The position numbers and the translations under genes were made by a program. From Idiomarina ramblicola (GTDB taxonomy: Bacteria > Pseudomonadota > Gammaproteobacteria > Enterobacterales > Alteromonadaceae), in NCBI RefSeq assembly GCF_003987255.1, contig NZ_PIQC01000009.1, positions 78,477 through 142,476 on the forward strand: a stretch of DNA of 64,000 bases, written 5' to 3'. This document shows, piece by piece, positions 25,745-33,801 of the stretch (positions are counted from its first letter, which is position 1; each line of letters begins with the position of its first letter). The notes under the pieces were generated by a model. That model made no database searches, had not been told where the DNA came from, and saw only the letters and a list, made by a program, of their open reading frames with translations.

Positions 25745-27901
25745 ATGACTCGTTATTCAGCTTTTATTGCTTGTTCAGCTGTGTTGGTGTTGAGCGCCTG
25801 TAGCTCATTTGAAAAAGAAGAAGAACAACCGGACGGTCCTTATCCAGAAACAAAAACTGTCGATCAACAAGATAACTATCACGGCACTCAAGTTGACGAC
25901 CCTTACCGTTGGTTAGAGCAGGATAACGAAGAAGTCGGGAAGTGGGTAGATGCACAAAATCAGTTGTCAACGCCGTCATTACAGAAGCTTCCGGCGTTTA
26001 CCGACATTAAAGATCGCATGACCGCGCTTTGGAATTATGAAAAAGTCAGCACACCCTTTCGTTACGCTGACCGCTACTTTTACTTCTCTAACGACGGCTT
26101 ACAAAACCAGTCCATTCTTTACACCATGAAGGACTTAAACAGCGCACCCGATGTGCTGATTAACCCCAATACCTTCAGTGATGACGGAACGGTTTCGTTA
26201 GCCCGAATTAATGTATCCCCCAAGGCTCAGTACGTTGCCTACGCCACCTCGGACGCCGGTAGCGACTGGACGGAAATAAAAGTCCGTCACATTCAGTCGG
26301 GAACAGACACCAGCGACGTAATTGAAGGGGTTAAATTTACCGAAGTCGCTTGGTTACCTAATGAACGCGGCTTTTATTACAGCCGCTATCCTCAGAATGA
26401 AGACGGAACGTTCAATGACTCAAAACCGGTCAGCGTCTACTTCCACAAACTTGGTACAGAGCAAAGTGACGACGAGCTCGTCTTCGCCTTTGATAATAAG
26501 CCAGACTGGAACCCCTACGCGCAAATATCAGACGATGGCCAATACCTGTTAATTGATGTGTTCAAAGGCTATGACGCCAATGCCGTCTATATTCGTCCGT
26601 TAGCACAAGAAAAAGCAGCGTTTAAAGGTTTGTTCACGGGTTGGGACGCTCATTATGAATATGTCACCAGCCACAAAGACCTGCTGTATTTTAAGACAAC
26701 CAATGACGCCTCAACCGGTCGTGTTATTGCTGTTGATCCCAAACAGCCGGCAGCTGATAACTGGCAAGAAGTCATCGCTGCTAAAACCCACACGTTAAAA
26801 GAGGTGAACGCCGTAGACGGACAGCTGTTTGCTCATTACTTGCAATCAGCCCGCTCTCGAGTGGCAATATTTGATATTGAGGGCACCATGCTGCAGGAGC
26901 TTGCGCTACCAGGTATTGGCTCTATCGATGGCTTTAACGGAAGCAGCAAGGCACCCGATACATTCTTTACCTTTAAAGGCTTTACCGAGCCAGGCAAAGT
27001 GTACCGTTATCAACCCGAACAACAACGTACAACCCTATGGTATGAAACCAGAGTCCCCGCCAATTTAGACCAGTACACCACTGAGCAAGTGGTGTATAAC
27101 AGCGCCGATGGCACCGAGGTTCCTATGTTTTTAGTGCATCACAAAGACATTGAGCTTAACGGTCAAAATCCAACGCTGTTGTACGGCTACGGTGGCTTCA
27201 ATATTTCTATTACCCCAGACTACGATACAACTCGTGTTATCTGGCTGGAAATGGGCGGCGTTCTCGCTATTCCCAACCTGCGAGGTGGTGGTGAGTTTGG
27301 CGAGCAATGGCATCAGCAAGGTACGAAAGAGAACAAGCAAAACGTCTTTGATGACTTTATTGCCGCAGCCGAGTGGCTAATAAACAACAATTACACCAAT
27401 AAAGACAAACTGGCTATTCAGGGACGCAGTAACGGCGGGTTGCTTGTTGGCGCCACCATGACACAGCGGCCGGAACTTTTTGCCGCCGCGCTCCCGGCGG
27501 TCGGCGTACTGGATATGCTTCGTTATCACCTGCCAAGTGCCAACGCGCGCGGCTGGAGCAGTGAGTTTGGCCTGAGCGAAAATAAAGAAGACTTTAAAAC
27601 CTTGTATGCATACTCGCCAGTTCACAATACCGAAAGCGGTACCTGCTATCCGCCCACCCTTATCACTACCGGTGATCATGACAATCGTGTGGTTCCATGG
27701 CACAGCTATAAGTTTGCAGCCGCATTACAACGAGACCAAAGTTGTGACCAGCCCATATTGTTAAACGTAGAAACTCGTGCCGGGCATGGCGCAGGCACAC
27801 CAACCTGGATGCGCATTGAAGAGCATGCCGAAAACTGGGCTTTCTTACACCAGCATTTAGGTATGAATTCAGAGGCTGCACAAAGCAACGCTTCTGAATG
27901 A
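25745..27901 (+). CDS. Prolyl oligopeptidase family serine peptidase (S9A), lipoprotein
   Basis: A 718-residue protein with a lipoprotein signal (VLVLSAC, Cys19), so it is exported and lipid-anchored, unlike the cytosolic type enzyme. After a seven-blade propeller region comes the alpha/beta-hydrolase domain: YGYGGFNISITP, NLRGGGEFGEQWHQQG, nucleophile S562 in QGRSNGGLL, Asp in TTGDHDNRVVPWHS, and H681 in RAGHGAGTP. It cleaves short peptides after proline. That suits amino-acid-based nutrition together with the nearby secretion and amino-acid transporter genes (inference). Confidence 0.93.
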   Translation: MTRYSAFIACSAVLVLSACSSFEKEEEQPDGPYPETKTVDQQDNYHGTQVDDPYRWLEQDNEEVGKWVDAQNQLSTPSLQKLPAFTDIKDRMTALWNYEKVSTPFRYADRYFYFSNDGLQNQSILYTMKDLNSAPDVLINPNTFSDDGTVSLARINVSPKAQYVAYATSDAGSDWTEIKVRHIQSGTDTSDVIEGVKFTEVAWLPNERGFYYSRYPQNEDGTFNDSKPVSVYFHKLGTEQSDDELVFAFDNKPDWNPYAQISDDGQYLLIDVFKGYDANAVYIRPLAQEKAAFKGLFTGWDAHYEYVTSHKDLLYFKTTNDASTGRVIAVDPKQPAADNWQEVIAAKTHTLKEVNAVDGQLFAHYLQSARSRVAIFDIEGTMLQELALPGIGSIDGFNGSSKAPDTFFTFKGFTEPGKVYRYQPEQQRTTLWYETRVPANLDQYTTEQVVYNSADGTEVPMFLVHHKDIELNGQNPTLLYGYGGFNISITPDYDTTRVIWLEMGGVLAIPNLRGGGEFGEQWHQQGTKENKQNVFDDFIAAAEWLINNNYTNKDKLAIQGRSNGGLLVGATMTQRPELFAAALPAVGVLDMLRYHLPSANARGWSSEFGLSENKEDFKTLYAYSPVHNTESGTCYPPTLITTGDHDNRVVPWHSYKFAAALQRDQSCDQPILLNVETRAGHGAGTPTWMRIEEHAENWAFLHQHLGMNSEAAQSNASE

Positions 27902-27973
27902 TGATTTCGTAAAAATATGCTATCTTTCGCAGCAACTTTATTGGTTTAAAGATTTCTGTGAAGGATAGCATTC

Positions 27974-29173
27974 ATGTCTAAAGTTTTAATTATAGGTGCC
28001 GGCGGTGTTGCTGGCGTAGTCGTACAAAAATGCGCAGGCTTACCTGAAGTATTTTCTGAAATTCACCTGGCCAGCCGCACCCTGTCCAAGTGCCAGGCGC
28101 TGCAGGAAAAGGCCGGTAAAGACCGCGTTGTCGGCGTTTATCAAGTGGATGCCGATGACTCAGCCGAAGTCGCTGAACTCATCCGTGGCATTAACCCCTC
28201 GTTGGTTATTAACGTCGCACTTCCGTATCAGGACTTACCTATCATGGACGCTTGCCTGGAAACCGGCGTGCATTATCTGGATACCGCAAACTACGAACCA
28301 AAAGACGAAGCCAAATTTGAATACTCGTGGCAGTGGGCTTATCAGGAACGCTTTAAAGAAAAAGGTTTAATGGCGTTGTTGGGAGCCGGTTTCGACCCGG
28401 GTGTAACCAACGTCTTTACCGCCTATGCCGCTAAGCATTATTTTGACGAAGTGCATTACCTGGACATTGTTGACTGCAACGGCGGTGACCACGGTCAGGC
28501 ATTTGCGACGAACTTCAATCCGGAAATTAACATTCGCGAAATTACCCAAAAAGGAAAGTACTGGGAAAACGGCGAATGGCACGAAACGGATCCTATCAGT
28601 GTTCGCAAGGATCTGGACTACCCTAACGTCGGCGTGCGTCCATCTTACTTGTTGTTCCACGAAGAGCTTGAGTCGCTGGTTAAGCATTTCCCGACCATTA
28701 AACGCGCACGCTTCTGGATGACTTTTGGCGACGAGTACCTGACTCACTTACGTGTACTTGAAAACGTTGGAATGACCTCTATTCAGCCCGTTGAGTTTGA
28801 CGGTAAAAAGATTGTACCGCTGGAGTTTTTGAAAGCCGTACTACCTAACCCGGGTTCTTTGGCAGAAGGTTACACCGGAAAAACCTGTATCGGTACTTAT
28901 GTCACTGGTGTAAAAGACGGTCAGGAAAAAACCATCTTCGTTTACAACAACACTGACCACGCCGAAACCAACAAAGAAGTGGGTGCTCAAGCGGTATCCT
29001 ATACCACCGGCGTGCCGGCAATGATTGGTGCGTCTTTGATGTTGCAAGGTAAATGGATGAAGCCCGGCGTTTGGAATATGGAACAGTTTGACCCGGATGA
29101 ATTCATGGAGTGCCTGAACAAGTATGGCCTGCCATGGCAGGTTCAGGAATGCGATAAGCCATTCGAGAAGTAA
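27974..29173 (+). CDS. Carboxynorspermidine dehydrogenase (saccharopine dehydrogenase family)
   Basis: A 399-residue NADPH enzyme with N-terminal Rossmann motif VLIIGAGGVAGVVV. Saccharopine-dehydrogenase relatives placed directly before nspC are carboxy(nor)spermidine dehydrogenase (CANSDH), which condenses aspartate semialdehyde with diaminopropane or putrescine. It thus starts the S-adenosylmethionine-independent route to (nor)spermidine. The DTANYEPKD and GAGFDPGVTNVF motifs match that group. Gap to nspC is 15 bases. Confidence 0.9.
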   Translation: MSKVLIIGAGGVAGVVVQKCAGLPEVFSEIHLASRTLSKCQALQEKAGKDRVVGVYQVDADDSAEVAELIRGINPSLVINVALPYQDLPIMDACLETGVHYLDTANYEPKDEAKFEYSWQWAYQERFKEKGLMALLGAGFDPGVTNVFTAYAAKHYFDEVHYLDIVDCNGGDHGQAFATNFNPEINIREITQKGKYWENGEWHETDPISVRKDLDYPNVGVRPSYLLFHEELESLVKHFPTIKRARFWMTFGDEYLTHLRVLENVGMTSIQPVEFDGKKIVPLEFLKAVLPNPGSLAEGYTGKTCIGTYVTGVKDGQEKTIFVYNNTDHAETNKEVGAQAVSYTTGVPAMIGASLMLQGKWMKPGVWNMEQFDPDEFMECLNKYGLPWQVQECDKPFEK

Positions 29174-29188
29174 CAGAGAATACAACGC

Positions 29189-30322
29189 ATGAGTCACTAT
29201 ACATCGCCGGACATTCCGTCTCCCTGCTACGTGCTGGATGAAAAACTGCTGCGAAACAACCTCGAGCTGATGCAAGAGGTGCAAGAGCAAAGTGGAGCTG
29301 ACATTATTCTGGCACTGAAAGGCTACGCCATGTGGTCTGCCTTTCCGCTAATTCGTCAGTATCTGAAAGGCTGCACAGCCAGCTCTGTCTGGGAGGCAAA
29401 GCTGGCAGCAAAGGAGTTCTCGCGCGAGGTTCATGCGTATGCCCCAGCTTATAAACAAGAAGACATCGACGAGTTACTGCCGTTAGTCAATCACTTGTCC
29501 TTCAACAGCGTTTCACAATGGCACAAGTATCGTGAACAGGTAGCCGCTGCTGGGGTTTCCATTGGCCTGCGTATTAACCCAGAGCATCAGGAAGCTGAAA
29601 CCGAGCTTTATGATCCCAGCGCACCGGGCTCTCGCCTGGGTATTCGCGCCAGCGAGCTTAAGCAGCAGGACTTAACCGGCGTTGAAGGTTTGCATGTGCA
29701 CAATCTCTGCGAGTGCGACTCGTTTGCGCTTGAACGCACACTTGATGCTGTTGAAAGTCGTTTTGGCGAACAGCTAAAACAAATGAAATGGCTGAACCTG
29801 GGCGGTGGGCATCTCATGACCCGCAAAGGTTACGACGTTGCTCACCTCATAAAGCAGCTGAAGCGCTTGCGCGAAACTTATGACCTGCAAGTGATACTGG
29901 AACCTGGTTCCGCGGTTGCCTGGCAAACCGGTCCGCTGGTCTGCGAAGTGGTCGATATTGTAGAGAATCAGGGAAAAATTGCTCTATTAGACATTTCAGC
30001 CACCGCGCACATGCCGGATGTACTGGAAATGCCTTATCGCCCGGTCATTACTGGCGCAGGCTTACCAGCCGAAAGAGCTTTCAGTTACCGCTTAGGTGGC
30101 AACAGTTGCTTAGCCGGGGATGTTATCGGTGAGTACAGTTTTGATCAGCCTCTGGCTGTTGGTGACCGTTTAGTTTTTGAAGACATGATGCACTACACCA
30201 TGGTGAAGACATCCTTCTTTAACGGCGTGCAGCATCCGGCTATTGGTATTTTACGGGAAAGTGGTCAGTTTGACTGTGTACGGCAATTTAGTTACGAAGA
30301 TTTCCGTAATCGATTGTCCTGA
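29189..30322 (+). CDS. nspC: Carboxynorspermidine decarboxylase
   Basis: A 377-residue PLP enzyme of the alanine-racemase-fold decarboxylases. The PLP lysine is in ILALKGYAMWS near residue 40. HVHNLCECDSF, LNLGGGHL, the EPGSAV phosphate-binding stretch and GNSCLAGDVIGEY with the substrate Cys/Asp follow. It decarboxylates carboxynorspermidine or carboxyspermidine to the polyamine. In Vibrio, norspermidine made this way affects biofilm formation. It forms a two-gene operon with the dehydrogenase and ends at a bidirectional terminator. Confidence 0.93.
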   Translation: MSHYTSPDIPSPCYVLDEKLLRNNLELMQEVQEQSGADIILALKGYAMWSAFPLIRQYLKGCTASSVWEAKLAAKEFSREVHAYAPAYKQEDIDELLPLVNHLSFNSVSQWHKYREQVAAAGVSIGLRINPEHQEAETELYDPSAPGSRLGIRASELKQQDLTGVEGLHVHNLCECDSFALERTLDAVESRFGEQLKQMKWLNLGGGHLMTRKGYDVAHLIKQLKRLRETYDLQVILEPGSAVAWQTGPLVCEVVDIVENQGKIALLDISATAHMPDVLEMPYRPVITGAGLPAERAFSYRLGGNSCLAGDVIGEYSFDQPLAVGDRLVFEDMMHYTMVKTSFFNGVQHPAIGILRESGQFDCVRQFSYEDFRNRLS

Positions 30323-30346
30323 CGTTTTGTTAAGCTAGACCTGAAG

Positions 30347-30376
30347 AAAAGGCCACTTCAATCGAGTGGCCTTTTT
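30347..30376. terminator. Bidirectional terminator overlapping the motX stop
   Basis: AAAAGGCCACT (30347-30357) pairs with AGTGGCCTTTT (30365-30375) around a 7-base loop. Both strands end in T runs. The motX stop codon (minus, 30358-30360) lies in the loop, so the hairpin includes the last motX codons. Confidence 0.92.
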
Positions 30377-30984
30377 GCTTTTTCAACTACCGAAGGTGGC
30401 ATTCTCTCAGCCAGCTTTGCCAGTTTTTGCTCAATATCCTGATAGGTGCCCTGGTTTGCTGTTATCGCATTATGTAACCAATGATAGGCCTTTTCATAGT
30501 CATACGGGCTGCCTTTATCCGCCAACAAGATCTCAGCAAAGCGTCGTTGCGCCGGCAAATTCCCTAACGAAGCAGCTTCACGAAGATACAAAATGGCGCG
30601 GTCAATATCCTTTTGAACCAGAACCCCTTCATGATAATAGCGTCCTAACTGCTCCAGAGCTTCCAGTAAGCCATGCTGAGCCGCTTTTTCCATATACAGC
30701 AGGCCAAGTTCAGGGTCACGGTCATAACATACACCCCAGGCCATCATGTCGCCATATAAAAACTGATACGTTGGGCGGCGCTCAAGTTCTGCCTGAGCCT
30801 CGATATCCTGCGCTAACTGGCAGCGATCGGTATCACGCACTCGTTTAAGGTGTGCATTGGTTGCAAACATCTCAACGAGCTCCGCGTCTGAGTACAGTTG
30901 CACCGCTTCAACATCCTGCGCCTGCGCGTTGTGCACTGTGGTCAGTCCGGCTACAGCAATCAGCATTGGAATGACTATTTTCAT
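30358..30984 (-). CDS. motX: Sodium-type flagellar motor protein MotX
   Basis: A 208-residue exported protein (signal peptide ending AQA-QDV) with Sel1/TPR-like repeats. The stretch CQLAQDIEAQAELERRPTYQ, then FLYGDMMAWGVC and LEQLGRYYHEGVLVQKDI, resembles Vibrio MotX in order and length. MotX with MotY forms the T ring of Na+-driven polar flagella. A general Sel1 protein is the alternative, but the conserved Cys pair and overall size favour MotX. It lies 37 bases after coaX and may be read from that operon. Confidence 0.85.
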   Translation of the reverse strand: MKIVIPMLIAVAGLTTVHNAQAQDVEAVQLYSDAELVEMFATNAHLKRVRDTDRCQLAQDIEAQAELERRPTYQFLYGDMMAWGVCYDRDPELGLLYMEKAAQHGLLEALEQLGRYYHEGVLVQKDIDRAILYLREAASLGNLPAQRRFAEILLADKGSPYDYEKAYHWLHNAITANQGTYQDIEQKLAKLAERMPPSVVEKAKRPLD

Positions 30985-31021
30985 AAGTTTGCCCGTGGTG
31001 TCTCTGAATAGGTCTGAACGA

Positions 31022-31810
31022 TTAACTATTTAAGTTATCGGCACAGAGTCGCAATCCCTTAAATAACAAATCGTCATAACGACGAAATTTACCGGATAAA
31101 GTGCGCATTAAATGTTCGCCGTCACCTCCGGTCACAACCACCTCAAAAGGCTCTTGTGAAAAGCAACTCTCAGACAAATGAATGGCTTGTGCGATAGCTC
31201 CGGTCAACGCCGCTTCGGTTCCCTGAGCAATACCGTCAAACGTATTTGTTCCCGCTGCAAGCCCGTCACGCTCAATATCATCTATTGTAATACCTTTTAA
31301 GTTCGCGGTTCCCTGGCCCAGCGCATTAAGCATTAACTGCCGTCCCGGCACTATCCAGCCACCAAGGTGCTGGCCTTTTGCAGACAGCCAATCAAGAGTT
31401 AATGCTGTACCGGCATCCACTATCAATGCGTTCGTTTTTACCTGCTCATGACACCCCAATAGCGCCATCCAACGATCCGATCCCAAACGTTCCGGTTGGG
31501 TCCTGTAGCCATTCACTACACCCAATTGCTCTGCTTGTGTTTTTTGCCAGGCAACTTTTATGCCCAATTCAGCCAATGAACTGTTCAATGTATCCATCAC
31601 CTGTACCGCCGCAACACTGCAACCAATAGCCTGTTGTTCACGTTCTATTTGCCGGCCACTAACGACTTCCAGTAATAAATCTTTTAATGGCTGGCTCAAG
31701 TCATTCAGCCAGCTCTGATGAGAAATCGCTCCCAGTATTTCAATCTCGTCTGTGCTCGTATTCCACCAGGCAAACTTACTGCGGGTATTCCCTGCATCAA
31801 TTAATAACAT
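31022..31810 (-). CDS. coaX: Type III pantothenate kinase
   Basis: A 262-residue ASKHA-fold kinase for the first step of coenzyme A synthesis. The N-terminal phosphate loop is MLLIDAGNTRSKFAWW, followed by GSDRWMALLG and VDAGTALTLDWL with the catalytic Asp, and VVTGGDGEHL near the end. Type III enzymes are insensitive to CoA feedback. Start overlaps the birA end by 14 bases, the usual birA-coaX pairing. Confidence 0.94.
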   Translation of the reverse strand: MLLIDAGNTRSKFAWWNTSTDEIEILGAISHQSWLNDLSQPLKDLLLEVVSGRQIEREQQAIGCSVAAVQVMDTLNSSLAELGIKVAWQKTQAEQLGVVNGYRTQPERLGSDRWMALLGCHEQVKTNALIVDAGTALTLDWLSAKGQHLGGWIVPGRQLMLNALGQGTANLKGITIDDIERDGLAAGTNTFDGIAQGTEAALTGAIAQAIHLSESCFSQEPFEVVVTGGDGEHLMRTLSGKFRRYDDLLFKGLRLCADNLNS

Positions 31811-32792
31811 CTTGAGCCCTTAATGAAACTTCACCACCAAAATAACGGCGTACGCCTTGTTCATCCTCAACCAGCAACGCACCATTTTCGTCAATTCCCC
31901 GACAGGTTCCTACACAAACTCGTTGCCCCATAATAAGCTTTACCGGCTTATCTAAAAAGCAGTCATACTGCCGCCAGCTTTGCTGAAACGCGGACAGTCC
32001 ATGCTGCGCGTATTGTTCCAAAGCCGACAAGACAGAGGTTCGAACCTGCGCCGCAATATAATTACGTGATACCGGCCGCGGCAATTCTGAATTAAGATCT
32101 GTCCAGGCTTGGTCAATGCTGGCACCGACGTATTCCGGCATGGCTAAATTAATACCAATACCGATAATACTGTGTGCAGCGCCCTCGGGGGCAGTTTCAA
32201 GGTCGACCAGAATACCGGCCACTTTTTTGCCACCAATATAGATATCGTTAGGCCACTTTACACTCACCTCTTCAATACCCAGATCAGTAAAGCAGGCGGC
32301 TAAAGCAACCCCGGCTGCCAGACTTAACCCCATAGCGCCATGAATGCCATCTTCCAGCGGCCAGTAAACACTAAAGTAGAGATTGTTACCAAAAGGCGAG
32401 ATCCACTTTTTTCCCCGGCGGCCGCGGCCTGCTGTCTGCGCTTCTGCAAAAATGGAGAAACCGGCTTCTAAAGGCCCTTTTTTTGCTAACTCTTTCACCT
32501 GATCGTTACTGGAGTCAACCACCGACTTTACTTCAAACTCTGGCGATTTGCGCCACCTTGCTGGGGTTTCCTTCTCAATAACCGCAGCCTGTAACAGCTC
32601 GATTGGCCCGGCAAGCTTATAGCCCCGCCCGGTTACTGAAAACAGCTCTAGTCCCAGTTCTTCCAGCTTATGAATATGCTGATTAACTGCAGCACGGGAT
32701 ATCGCCAGTGACTCGCCAATTGCCTGCCCGGAGTGAAACTCACCATTGGCAAGTAAGGTGATCAACTGGTCAAGACGTTCCGCCTGCTTCAT
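31797..32792 (-). CDS. birA: Bifunctional biotin ligase / biotin operon repressor BirA
   Basis: 331 residues: N-terminal winged helix (about 1-65; GESLAISRAAVNQHIHKLEE), a central ligase domain with the biotinyl-AMP loop GRGRRGKKW and KWPNDIYIGGKKVAGIL, and a small C-terminal SH3-like domain. It makes biotinyl-AMP, loads biotin on acetyl-CoA carboxylase BCCP and represses bio genes. It overlaps murB by ATGA and coaX by 14 bases, so the three are coupled; murB-birA is a common pair. Confidence 0.95.
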   Translation of the reverse strand: MKQAERLDQLITLLANGEFHSGQAIGESLAISRAAVNQHIHKLEELGLELFSVTGRGYKLAGPIELLQAAVIEKETPARWRKSPEFEVKSVVDSSNDQVKELAKKGPLEAGFSIFAEAQTAGRGRRGKKWISPFGNNLYFSVYWPLEDGIHGAMGLSLAAGVALAACFTDLGIEEVSVKWPNDIYIGGKKVAGILVDLETAPEGAAHSIIGIGINLAMPEYVGASIDQAWTDLNSELPRPVSRNYIAAQVRTSVLSALEQYAQHGLSAFQQSWRQYDCFLDKPVKLIMGQRVCVGTCRGIDENGALLVEDEQGVRRYFGGEVSLRAQDVIN

Positions 32793-33790
32793 TTTTCCAC
32801 CAACAACTGGATAAGACCGTGCTGACCCACCAGACGAACCTCGGGCTCCAGAATAATTCCACTGACATCAGCAACTTGTTTCATAATTTTTTGCGCCAGT
32901 TGAGTCACATCATGACCACTGGCCTGCCCTCGATTAATCAATACCAGAGCCTGATAGGGGTTAATCGCTGCTTCTCCAACGAACTCAGACTTTAAGCCCA
33001 ACTGTTCAATTAGCCAGCCTGCAGCAACTTTAACCTGATTGTCAGCAACCGGAAAGTAGACCATATCCGGCCATTTTTTTAGTAGTTCATCAAGCTGATC
33101 TTTGGCAACAATCGGGTTTTTAAAAAAACTCCCGGCATTGGGGATCACTTTGGGATCGGGCAGCTTTCGTTGGCGTACCTCAATCACTTTGTCGAAAATA
33201 TTCTGTGCAGTCACACGTCCACTTAACTCATTGAGAGGCGAGTAATGCGTTACTGGCTGCCAGTTTTTCGGTAACCGAAAAACTACCGATGTAATAAGCC
33301 AGCGCCCCGGATGTTGCTTGAAAACGCTATCGCGATACGCAAACTCACAATCGCCGCGAGTCATTTCAACCCAACGCTTTGCTCTAATGTCCCATGCGGT
33401 AACCTGCTCAATAAAGGTCGAAACTTCGACCCCATAAGCACCAATGTTTTGCACTGGCGCAGCACCAATTGAACCGGGTATCAGTGCCAGGTTTTCCAAT
33501 CCGTCAATGTTGCGCGTTCGCAAGTCCGTCACAAAATTATGCCAGTTTTCACCGGCAGCTGCTGTCACCAAATAGTCAGTTTTGCGCTCTTCTATACAGA
33601 CTCCAAGTAACTGGTTACAAATAACCGTTCCCTGGAAGTCATCGACAAACAAGGTATTGCTGCCCTCACCAAGCAAATAATAAGGCTCTTCAAATGACAA
33701 TTGTTCTACAGCATCGCTGCTATTCAGCTCAACTAACGAGCGACTTTTCGCCGGCAGCTTAAATGTGTGTCGCTCAGCAAGGTCAATCAA
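32789..33790 (-). CDS. murB: UDP-N-acetylenolpyruvoylglucosamine reductase MurB
   Basis: A 333-residue FAD enzyme reducing UDP-GlcNAc-enolpyruvate to UDP-MurNAc in peptidoglycan synthesis. Motifs: LLGEGSNTLFVDDFQG (FAD), NIGAYGVEVS, the PNAGSFFKNP active-site stretch with its Ser, and a C-terminal EPEVR with the conserved Glu. The start is TTG 33790: AAGGAG (33803-33798 on the minus strand) lies 7 bases before it and overlaps the crbS stop, so translation is linked to the end of crbS. Confidence 0.95.
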   Translation of the reverse strand: MIDLAERHTFKLPAKSRSLVELNSSDAVEQLSFEEPYYLLGEGSNTLFVDDFQGTVICNQLLGVCIEERKTDYLVTAAAGENWHNFVTDLRTRNIDGLENLALIPGSIGAAPVQNIGAYGVEVSTFIEQVTAWDIRAKRWVEMTRGDCEFAYRDSVFKQHPGRWLITSVVFRLPKNWQPVTHYSPLNELSGRVTAQNIFDKVIEVRQRKLPDPKVIPNAGSFFKNPIVAKDQLDELLKKWPDMVYFPVADNQVKVAAGWLIEQLGLKSEFVGEAAINPYQALVLINRGQASGHDVTQLAQKIMKQVADVSGIILEPEVRLVGQHGLIQLLVEK

Positions 33791-33801
33791 CTTCGTGCTC
33801 C

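Noticed and set aside
30358..30984. Generic Sel1-repeat protein or effector
   Set aside because: Length, signal peptide and the QFLYGDMMAWGVC region fit MotX much better.
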